Source of the DNA: Glandiceps talaboti
Taxonomy: Eukaryota > Hemichordata > Enteropneusta > Spengelidae
DNA: 64,000 nucleotides
Reading direction: 5' to 3'
Assembly (NCBI RefSeq): GCF_964340395.1
Contig: NC_135558.1
Coordinates: forward strand, 17,472,771-17,536,770
Shown: piece after piece, positions 1 to 11,200 of the stretch
How positions within the stretch are numbered: position 1 is the stretch's first letter
Layout of the letters: each line of letters begins with the position of its first letter
Made by a program: the position numbers and the translations under genes
The notes under the pieces: generated by a model
Told to the model about the DNA's origin: nothing
What the model saw: the letters and a program-made list of their open reading frames with translations, nothing else
Database searches by the model: none

Positions 1-40
1 CCAACTCAATTACAACTGACTCACTGACTCAAAAGATTAA

Positions 41-514
41 GGTGGCCCTATTTTTTTCTGTTTCTCATTACCCGACCGATTCAAATTTTCAGCTCCGACA
101 TCAAAATATATTTTTTTTTAATGTTTTCGCCCGCCCTTAATATTTTGCGGAACAGTACTAGTGTGCCACCACGCAGGCATGAAATGCAGACTTCAAAGAA
201 TAAGCAAGTGTCTGAACTGTCGATGTCATCTACAGTCATGACGTCGACGACGACACGCGTTCACGAACAGAGCATTTCTTTCACGACGGTTATTAAAGTA
301 GAGGGGGCTGAGAAAATGTCAATTGTGTAGAGAAGCTGAGAGAGGGCGTGTTGCCAGAAATGCAATGAAAAGAAGATAAAGAGGAGGCAAAACAGAGGCA
401 GCGAAATATGTAGATTTTTAAAAAATATATATTTTACTCTGTTTTTAGACCGACCGAGAGACCCATAGTTGCAATGAAAAGTGATGAGAAACATTAAAAA
501 AAATAGGGTCGCCC
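41..514. mobile_element. MITE-like element with inverted ends, copy 1
   Basis: The left end (GGTGGCCCTATTTTT...) and the reverse complement of the right end (GGCGACCCTATTTTT...) match. Both continue with a GTTTCTCAT block and a CCGACCG block. A second copy in the same orientation starts at 63811, and the two share the inner CGCCCGCC..TAATATTTT stretch. No transposase is visible, so this is a non-autonomous element. Superfamily unknown. The open frames inside it are not genes. Confidence 0.6.
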
Positions 515-1359
515 TCGGCTCTTTTTCTTCGTATGCATATATAAATAGTTGAAACGCGAGATGTGATGCGCACTTTTTTTGCCCCCATCTTTTAAGTTCT
601 GGACAAGTGCGCTGGACGGGCATAAGTTTGAAAGCTCAGCATTCGTCCGATGTACACACCGTCACGGTTCGAAAGTCAAAACAGTAACGAGCGACGCAGA
701 ACAGACGTTGACATTTTGAGTTTTTCCCCTAGCGAATTATATTTACAAAGTCTCTCTGTGTCGAATCCTCAAGCGCCATGTATTATTTATCATATGACAA
801 GGTTAGTTCCATTAATATCAAACGTCTATCATAATCCTTTTACAGTACATGACATTGTCATTTCATTACAAAATCTACAAAATGTTATTTGGCGATATCA
901 AAAGATTAAATGTGGTTTTTTTTTCGTTCAAAGGTGGATATTTCAGTTTCCATGGCGACACTGTAAGTTTAATTGCCTTCTTCAGAAAAGATGATTAATA
1001 CAATGATATCCTTTAATAATGAAATATAGGTTCACATGATAGATTAAGTCGCACATGTACATACACAGAGGATTAGTTCTCTTCCAAGCAAACAAAAAAC
1101 CTTACACCTACAGACATAAAAAAGAAGAATTCTACCTTATATTTTTGTTAAAGGGACATAGTCTGCAAGTTATAGATTTTGGTAATTGCGTTTATTTCTA
1201 TTCATGCTGAAATATCTTTGTGATTCCATCTCAATTAATAAAATTTTATGCACGTCTAGTAATTGGTAGATGCGTAGCACGCTATTGAGACGTGGAGTGA
1301 AAATGGAATTTGTGACACAACCACCTCAATTGAAATTCAACATGAAATACACCATAGAT

Positions 1360-2270
1360 ACTCTTAGATGTTGCTATGGACAGAACGGATATGACGTTAT
1401 GGTATAACACCCAAATTCTAATTGAAATTCGATACTCTTTTTTGTTTAACTTACTATATTCATGTTTGCTATGCATGTGATTGGCATAGACCCTACTTCA
1501 AAAGCACTCTTGGTTGTTGCTATGGATGTATCCATGGTTGCTATGCACATGATTTGAATGGAAATGATGTGGTATAATCCCAAATTCTAAAACACGCCAC
1601 AGATAATAATAAAAATGGTTTATTAATCTCAGCCATTGTGGCCAGAAGGCCAAATTACACTGAGTTACAAAAAAAATATACAATTGAAATCCAATTTAAA
1701 AAGGGAATCTCTACAAGGTAAAACCACAATCAGCATAACATTTACACAGAATTCCAAAACACAATTTACTGAAATACACAAAACACGAGAACGCAAGGAA
1801 AAGCATGTAGTAAACACTTTACCTATTGCGAAACAAATTTACACAGTACACTATCGGACTACATTCTTTGCGTCTTGTGCGAAATGAAAAATTCACACGG
1901 TTACGATTTCTGGTTGCATAGTTACGATTACTTGGAGTTGGGATGTGATAGTTGAGTTTGTGGTTGGACTGAATTACATGCTTAGCAAATTTTTTGACAG
2001 ATTTGTTTCCGCCTAGATTCAAGTGAATCGAGATTCAACAAGGACAGTGATTCATTGTAACTGTAAAAATAATACATTATCCGCAAGGCCCGTTTCTGAA
2101 TGCGCTCAATTTGCGTCTTTAGCTTTTCTGTGAGACCCCCCTGCCACACAACACATGAGTATTCAAGAGTTGAACGAACTAAAGATACTCTTTGTTGTTA
2201 CTATGGGTATGCTCATAGTTGCTATGCTTATAATTCTGAACGGAAATGACGTTATGGTATACACATGGAA
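1360..2270. repeat. Three diverged copies of a ~90-bp local repeat
   Basis: Related blocks lie at about 1360-1440, 1495-1600 and 2180-2270. Each has a TACTCTT..TTGCTATG start, a second TTGCTATG, then GGAAATGAYGT and TGGTATAA near the end, often followed by CCCAAATTCTAA. The third copy abuts the LINE fragment. The function is unknown; these are probably pieces of one transposable element. Confidence 0.5.
1830..2196 (-). pseudogene. Degraded non-LTR retrotransposon (LINE) ORF2 C-terminus
   Basis: Read on the minus strand, this stretch encodes the typical tail that follows the reverse transcriptase domain in CR1/L2/jockey-like elements. A VRSTLEYSCVVWQ block comes first, then a TEKLKTQIERIQKRALRIM helix, then LDSLESRRKQ, then a basic stretch (NHKLNYHIP, RNYATRNRNR, FRTRRKECS) and a stop. 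One frameshift lies near the SRRKQICQK segment. Nothing of the catalytic YADD region is present, so this is a dead 5'-truncated copy. Family placement is inferred from motif style only. Confidence 0.65.
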
Positions 2271-2665
2271 CCTTGCACAGCCTAGCACTAGAATGTGCAC
2301 ATCCATTGCAAGTGCTAGGATGTGGCCACATCCTAGTGCTAGGAAGAAGAGCACAGCTATGTACCAGCTGTGTGCCTCACAGCCCCGTTACAGGGTATAT
2401 TTTTTCAAAGCCCAGTGTTGTATGGATGTGGAATACCGCCTCTGTGCCATGACTGTTGTGCACATCCCAGTACCATAGCTGTGCGTGTACTGCACACATA
2501 GCACACAGTTGTGCACATACATGTAACAGCTATGGTGGAATAATATCCTGGAGCAACCCTTTTGTTCATATCTGACTAGCATTGCTCACATATATAGCTG
2601 GTACATGATGGCTGTGTTAAATACATATGTTACAGCTATATACCAAGTTAACATAGCTGGTACAT
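2270..2665. repeat. Cluster of short palindromes (CTAGGATG / CAGCTATG words)
   Basis: A perfect 22-bp palindrome lies at 2315-2336 with TGTGGCCACA at its centre. It is flanked by AGTGCTAGG and its inverse CCTAGCACT. Downstream to 2665 the words CAGCTATG/CATAGCTG and AGCTGGTACATG recur on both strands. Hairpins could form. No function can be assigned. Confidence 0.5.
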
Positions 2666-3169
2666 GGCTGTGGGAAAAAGCTCTTGTGCATGCGAATGTT
2701 GTAAAAACATACATGTATGCTGCATCGCTATTTTTCACATTCATGTACAAGTTACACATCTGTCAAATCTAGGTCAAGTGCTTGTACAGCTATGTACACA
2801 ACCCTGTCCTAGGTATTATGTGAATGTTGCATGGGTGTGCACGGTTCCCTGTGTGTATTTAAACCCCCAAATTTTGAAATTGTGAATTGGCAACAGTCAT
2901 CATATCATGGCAAATGAATGAAAAAAGGGCCGCCCTGATCAAATAACTCTACTCATCGTGAGGTATGAAATGTACACACAAACAAAAGATTGTCCATTTC
3001 AGATTTGGATTAATATTTAGGTAATGAAAAAAAAAACAGTTGTCTGGCAAAGTATAAAGGTGGCCAATAGCAAAACAAAACAAAATATCCCACATAGTCC
3101 TTATTGCTCCACAATGTAATATGAGACGTTGGGATTGAAAGCCTGGCTTTTAAGTTGGTGTTTACTTAC

Positions 3170-3265
3170 CGTCCAGTTTCCATTAAGTGACTCGGAAGAC
3201 GAACACATCGAGTTAACATCGCTTGCAAAGATACTGATAAACGTAACTAGAATGACGATAAGCAT
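3170..3265 (-). CDS. Possible first coding exon of a secreted protein, partial
   Basis: On the minus strand an ATG at 3265 opens 32 codons that end exactly at a consensus donor (ACG|GTAAGT). The peptide starts with a strongly hydrophobic run, MLIVILVTFISIFASDVNS, which looks like a signal peptide. A polar segment with one Cys and an N-G-N-W-T glycosylation sequon follows. If real, the rest of the gene runs leftward off the window or through the repeat-filled 1-3160 region, where no continuing exon was recognised. The product is not recognised, and a chance ORF is possible. Confidence 0.35.
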
Positions 3266-3653
3266 AATTATATCCTTCCCGTCAAAGATTATACGGAATT
3301 AAAAGAAAAAACGGTAACGATTTCCGCTTACATTATTGAAATGAAATCAACAGATATCAACTCATGAAATATACAACAACATCAATCACGTGACTGGCTG
3401 TACATATTAGTGAAATCTATACACCGATATGGATGATAATGTCAGTTAAGAGTCTCATCGATCAGTACGCTGGTAATCTAATACCGCTGACGTGTGAAAC
3501 AGATAACGATCTCACATATATCCTGAAACAACATTTTATTTCAAGTACAGTGCATTGCAGATTGATGTTCACTACTGGCTGTGTTTGATATACGTATACA
3601 GCCATACATATAAAAAAAAAACAAAAAAAAAACTGCACACGCTACACTTTAGA
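3266..3653. other. Intergenic, no gene recognised
   Basis: Ordinary AT-rich sequence with no repeat structure I can see. If the minus-strand signal-peptide exon is real, this is where its 5' UTR and promoter would be. A CACGTGAC E-box-like word lies near 3389. Confidence 0.4.
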
Positions 3654-3765
3654 AAGCAAGTTTCTTCAAGTTGCGACATTTTGTCAAAATGAAATGGCCT
3701 ATGTGACACCATGCAGATATCAAATGCATAATCAGATTCTTATTGGTTTCTGCATGGTTGTATCT
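3654..3765. mobile_element. Small fold-back element, partial copy
   Basis: It shares the blocks TTTTGTCAAAATGAAAT, CCATGCAGA and TTGGTTTCTGCATGGTTGTA with the larger fold-back element in GTF2H4 intron 7 (12525-12845), partly in inverse orientation. It lies directly against the polypyrimidine tract. Confidence 0.5.
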
Positions 3766-3766
3766 T

Positions 3767-4010
3767 CCCTTCCCTTCCCCTCCCTTCCCTTCTCCTCTCC
3801 TCTCCCCTCTTCTCTCCTCTCTCCTCCTCTCCTCTACTCTCCCCTCCCCTCTCCTCTCATCTCCCCGCTCTGCTCTCCCCTTCTCTTCTCCTCTCCTCTC
3901 CTCCTCTCCTCTCATATCCCCTTCCCTTCCCCCTGCCTTCCCTTCTCCTCTCCTCCTCTCCTCTCCCCTTCCCTTCCCTTCCTTTCCCTTCCTTTCCCTT
4001 CTCAACGTTA
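3767..4010. repeat. Polypyrimidine tract (TCCCC/CTTCCC/TCTCC)
   Basis: About 240 bases are almost purely C and T on the plus strand, made of irregular TCTCC, TCCCTTCC and CTTCCTTT units. Such homopurine-homopyrimidine stretches can form triplex (H-DNA) structures. The open frames on both strands (P/S/L-rich or R/E/G-rich) are compositional artefacts. Confidence 0.9.
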
Positions 4011-4464
4011 ACTCTCTCCTGTCCTCTTCTTTCTATTCGTCCAAGTTTCAAGTTCTCAAGCCAATTATTACAGTTTTAATTTATATGGTCTCTGAGTCAT
4101 TTCTTAACCCAACTCAGAAGCGTGTTTTAAAAAATATGGGGGAGGGGGGGGGGCGTTAAGCTTGAAATACCCCTCCCCTTCCACCCCACCCCATATACTA
4201 GAGCTTAAACCTACTGGTCTTATACTAGTGCTTAAATGTGGAATGTCAAAGATAAAAGTTATGTCTGGATCCGTAACTCAGCAATTGGATGAATCATAAA
4301 AGTCAAACGTATAAGGTTTCATAGTCTAGTATTCAGTATCGTTACGACTTTCACCTCCGTAGGCATCCAGAGTGAAGGTTTCACTATACTCCGATAATAC
4401 CTCAGCTCTCTACGATCAACCACGATGACGAATTCGAATAACAGAGAGCCCAAGAATCATGTTA

Positions 4465-5283
<819 letters not shown>

Positions 5284-8200
5284 ATGGCGACGCCCATAAG
5301 TGGAGGAGGGCGAACTCTGGATTGCAAAGATTTACATGGTTACTTACGTACTTTATCGACTATTGTCCTCGACAAATTGTATAATCACCCCGCTACCTGC
5401 TTGGCCGTATTTAGGTGAGTGTCTACGTTCGTTAGAACTCTTGTACAGTACACTACATTCCTTTTCCTGTGGCTGCACGTGTAACGCGGTGTATATTGCG
5501 GTGTATGTATGAATTGTCACCTAACTGTTATTGTTTGTTTACAGTTCATGCATGCACAGAGACCTCTGAGATAGTCTTGCTGCTAGACGTTCGGGCTTTC
5601 TTCCGATACGATAAGCGAACGAAGTTCGCAGTGAGGGCTTGCCCGAACGCGGATGTTCCATCCTCGATAGCGATGTTCGGTCGTGTGTCGTGGTGACGGA
5701 TCACTTCGTCCCATTTCAACTCGTCCCACTCAAGTCGTCCAATTTTCAACTCGCCCCAATTTCAACTCGTCCCATTTTCAACTCGCCCCAACTCTTTACA
5801 ATATAATTTACCTGTGCATATATGAAATCGAAGCTAGTAGTACTCAGTTTGGAGGGTCTGTGGTATCTCGTATTCCACTAGTACTTATGAAGTACCACTT
5901 ACGCTGTAAACACATACTACAATACTTAGTCTCCAAAACCCGTACGCGCGGAAGTCGTAAGCGTGTCAGTCACTAATATTCTCCCTGGTTATTATCATTA
6001 TTATTTCTTATTTGGGTTGTAAACATTAAGTCCTAATGTGAAAAGTGATATTCCATGACTGAGGAAAGTTGTTGTGCTAGTATAAGTTCGAGATCTACCA
6101 AACACTTAGCCAAAACCCACACCACTTTCTGCTAGGAAATGTTACATTTGCTACGCTTCAACTGGCTACGTATGTAAAATCATGTAAATTTTTCGGTCCC
6201 TGTACTTCGAGTCCATGTATCGTTTAGATTCATAAACGTTTCCTAGTGTTGTTGGGGCGGGTTGAAAATGGGACGAGTTAAAAATGGGGCGAGTTGAAAT
6301 TGGAGCGAGTTGAAATGGGACGAGTTGAAAATGGGACGAAGTGAATCGCAATCTAGCAGCTAGTCTACCTGAGAGAGCTTGATGAATCGGGTGTTTGATT
6401 CTGACTTTTCTCTCTCGTGAGCGGATGTCTTTATAGTGACACTCACATGTGAACAAAATATAAATAAAATACTAAATCTACGTACCCCACCTATATTATA
6501 GCTGCAATAATTGTAGCGTTTGCTATGATTTTGAGGGCTTTTTCTTCTGTTTTTGTGCTTTTTTTCGTTCCGATGTTTAACCAGAGTGTGCTTCATATTC
6601 AACATTGGAACGAAAAAATACACAAAAACAGAAGAAAAAGCCCTCAAAATCACAGCAAACGCTACAATTATTACGGCTACCACCTATTCTAGTATTCAAA
6701 AATTGAGCATAATCGGAACAACGCAATTCTTTTAGGCCTAATATTAAATATATCAGTTATTAGTTAAAAACAAAATTATTGCTTATCAAATACCTGTTCA
6801 GCAAAGTATAGAAAGACATGCAGACTTGTGTGATTTTAATTTGAGAATATTTCTGACTTTCTTTTGATCATGTTTATTCTTCTCAATAACAGAGAACTTC
6901 CTCCCCTAGCCAAACAATACGTAATGAGAATGTTATTTGTTGACCAACCAGTTCCACAGGCCGTGGTGTCTTCATGGGTCACCAACACGTGTCATGAGTA
7001 AGTGAAAGAATCTGTTAGACTTATTTCTCAATAGGCCATTTCAGATAGCAAGCAGGAAATTGCAATTGAGAATACAGTGCCCTCACTCAAATTGAGGGTA
7101 TCATCACCTCACTGTACCGTTTCTTAAGAGCTTTGTCCTTTGGTATTCTGTAGAAGTATAGGTCAGGGATGTTGTTTTTCGTATTGTTCAGACATCAAGG
7201 AAGGCAGCAGTGCTCTATGCTGAACCAAGTAACCTATACCATGTATACCCCCCAAGGTACACACAGACAGGAAGTAGAGTGCCTCCATCATGGTAAATTT
7301 TGGAAAGGCCTATTGATGGCAGCAGTGAAAAAAAATCTACTTTGCATTATTTCCGAGTCGTCTACATGTATATTGTTCAATCTTTGTTTCTTATTTTCAT
7401 TATCAGGACACTTGTTCTACATTGTATTTGGCAGTTCATCTAATAATGTAATGTGTGGCAAACTCTGTGTGTTTGCATTCATGCTTGCAGTATTCTCTGA
7501 GGTTGCATTTTCTGAGGAATACAACATGTGCAGGGGTAGTAGGAAACACTCAAGTAACATGTAAGAGTGCAAATACCCCAAGTACCCACACTACATGTAG
7601 CACTCGCACAACATTGAGTTCTGTTTATATTTGTCAAAACTAACAATTTCTTTTTAAAAATAAACATGAACTCCAGATTTTGTGTACATGCAATAATTCT
7701 ATACTCATTGGCATACTAACATACATACAATGTATATCATACACTGTAGCACAAGCAGCCAAGTTATTGTTTTGGCTCATATTTCAAAGTACTACAGAAC
7801 CAGTGATGTACATGTACATGTAGATGAGGTATATCTTGACATATGACAACCAAGGTACACTGTATACAATCCATATTTTCTGTTCAAAGACAATAACTTG
7901 GCCTGTGCATGGTATAATGACTCATATTTATTTTCCGATCATGACCAGCACACATTTTTATACAAGTCAACTGCTTTGTTCATTTCTTATAAAAAAATTT
8001 ATGTTGTTGATTTCTAGAGAACACCTTGGTTCTAAAACTGTACTGACTGATTTAAGAGTATGGCATGATCACCCTCTACCAGGTGGATTAGCTGGCTGGT
8101 TGCTAAATCCAACTTTTAGAATGAATCTTAAAACAGCACTTCTTGGAGGGTAAGTTATATCATAGCAAAATACGTACATGTAATATGTATGAAAAATAGC

Positions 8201-11200
8201 CCTTCCTGTTAAAAGGACACAAGCTGAGTTTATACATTTTAGGCCGAAAATTTTGCTGCATAGTCAAGAGTGGATATTTGCAGTATTCATTTCCACTTAC
8301 TGAACACTGTTTTTGCTAAGGGCAGTAAGTACTAGGTACAATCTACAGGGGTTCCCATGTCATTTTACCAGAGTTCTCAATGAAAATTACCATAGACTCT
8401 ATGGGGAAACACTGCCATTTTTACCCATTTCTCCCTCTACAAATAGTAAGAATGATACAAATAGCTTAGCCGACTATTGTCAGATAAATTGCAAAAAGAG
8501 TTCAAGGTTTCATCCAAGTGTTTTCACTTGAGTTTTAGGTCTGCACCCAAAAATCATCGTCCCAATATAATCATGATTTCAACTTCTTTCTGTACAACTT
8601 ATAGATAAAATAGACCTCTAATTGACATGTACAATGTCTAAAAATTGACATTTTAACAATTTTCAGTGAATGTATTGTTTGTTGTCTGATTGATATAATA
8701 ATACTACGGTTACAGCTAGTGTAGGTTTAATTTTCTACAAAAGTTTACTTTGATATAAAGCGTAGTCTGTATTTATTTATTTTTATTTATTTTTTATTTA
8801 TTTTTTTTTCACCAGAGGTCAAGCCTGGGCCAGCATAGGTCACCTGGGTCCAGATAAACATGGCAGAGGTATCGGGTTTTTAGATACATATGCAATAGAC
8901 AGATGGGAGGTAAGAGCAACTATTCAGTATACATGTATGTGTATGTTATTAGTCCCCGCCGGACAAAGTCCTGGACGGGGACTTATGGATTGAGTTCCGT
9001 CTGTCTGTTCGTGCGTCCGTCCATCCGTCCGTCCGTCCACAGCCGTTTCTTGGAGATGCCTGGACCGATTTTTTCCAAACTTGGTACAGGGGCAACATAC
9101 AATAGCATACATATGCACGTCAATTTGTTTCATGATACGATCCAATATGGCCGCCTAGCAGCCATTTTGTTTGCAAATTTTCCCTGTCTGAAGCCATAAC
9201 TCAGACATGCTTGAACAGATCTCATTCAAAGTTGGTATTAGGACAGTGTTCTATGACATACATGTGCATATCCATTTTCGTCGTGATACGATCCCCCATA
9301 CCCGACCCATCCTTTATTGTTGTAGGCATGTTCCATGTCCAACAAGCAGACACAACATATCTAAGTCTGTTTGATTTAGGTTCACAAGTGTTGTTGCGTG
9401 ATCAGAGTAGTGATAATTCCTTAAAACCCAATCATAGCGGGGACTATGTCATTCTCAATGACTTGTTGTGTATGGATCTACTACAGCAGAAACCAAGCTT
9501 TCAGCTAACTTTAAGTAAGATAGACTCAAACTAAAACTGTTACTTTGACATGTCGATAAAAGGCCTAAAAAAATTATTATTTGGTTCCAGTTACCCGACC
9601 CCACCTAGCCTTTCACTGCCGACCCTAAACATTTTCTTACGTATTCAAGAAAAAAATAATAAAATCGCAAAAATTGTGAAGTCTTGCGAGAAATAGGGGA
9701 TGTGGAAACTGACATCAACTAAAATAAAAAGACAAAATAAAACTGTTCTTCCAATCTGTAATGGCTTTACATCTGATAGGATAAAATAAACAATACAGAG
9801 ACCATTTGGAAAACAATGGAAAACCTGAACTAGACACTCACACAGAAAAAGACAATGTGAAAAAAATATAATAAACTAAACTAAAAAATCTACCTACCCC
9901 ACCTATTCTAAAATTGAGTGTAACCGAAACCACACAATTTTTTTTATTAGGCCTATAAGCTATTGAATGAATAAATGTTTAATTGTACTCACAGTAGGAC
10001 GATGTTTCTGATGACGTACACGGTATAGAAATGTACATTTTTGGGAACTTTCCAATTAGATTTGCACAACAGAGGCACTACTGTCACTATCACTTGTCTA
10101 CAACATCAAACGTAGTGTCTAGAATATATCTTTAAATTAATAAGCTGACAACGCGGTTTCCCCAGTAGTAGTGATGTAGAGTTTACTATTTTGCGTGAAT
10201 TTTAATTGAACATTTTATCCTCCCTGTTACCAGAGTTCAAAAAATCTCCTTGACAATACTCACAATACAAGATACATAACAAGTGATAAAACAGGATAAG
10301 TTTGACAAAAAAAATATATATTTTGTTGTGATAACAAATCATGTGGTTCTTTTTTTTCAGTGTGTTTTACATTTTCTAGTTGGATCTAAAGGAGTAGATA
10401 GTGTCAGTAGTGATATTGTAATGGTTCTTACAAACTCAGGACTTATGAAAGTGTAAGTTTCATCAAATTGTTTCTGTTATTCAGTGTACAGTTTCTTTGA
10501 AGAAACACAAATTTTACTAATATATATATCTACCAGGTCCCAAGTGTACAACATGGTTGACTGGGGCGAGGCACGATCATGGTCTAAAACTTTCACTGTT
10601 TAGAAACGAATGGCAGCGACAAGGATTTGAAGTATTTGACTGCCATGATTCCACATAGGTTTTGAATTATATGCATGTATTAAGAAAATATTAGATGTCT
10701 GGTTTTAATGAAGTGCAGTCCCACTCTCATACATGTAGTTAGAGTGGTAGTAGATAATACAAATGTATACGATTTATGTCAATAGTAGAACTGATTGTCG
10801 AGGTAGCATACTTGTACTATGAGGGTTGGTTGGTACTGAAAACTATGGGGAAAAACATTGCAATAATAAGCAAATTGCATGACCAAAAGTGCCTTGCTAT
10901 TGTGCCATTTTGGAATTTATATCTACATTTGTATTTGTCTTTCCTGTAGGCCTGAAGGTGGTGGCAACCTCATTATTACACGGGCAGGTTTCCAATTTCT
11001 CCTGATGGACACTACATCACAAGTTTGGTTCTTTATGCTGCAATATTTAGAAACTTCAGAGGTGAGATAACTACACTCATGTAGCTGACATTTTTAGGAG
11101 TGGTAGGGAACCTTAGACATTGGCTTTTTTCTACTCACTTGAACCTAGGACTAGTTTCACACCTTAGTCACTGTAACTTCAGGGGTGAACAAATCCACTG

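Noticed and set aside
3649-4159. Pro/Ser/Leu and Arg/Glu/Gly ORFs on both strands
   Set aside because: Products of the polypyrimidine tract; no conserved domain and overlapping a transposon fragment.
7169-7564. 131-codon ORF in GTF2H4 intron 2
   Set aside because: No recognisable domain; it crosses intronic sequence between two confirmed exons.
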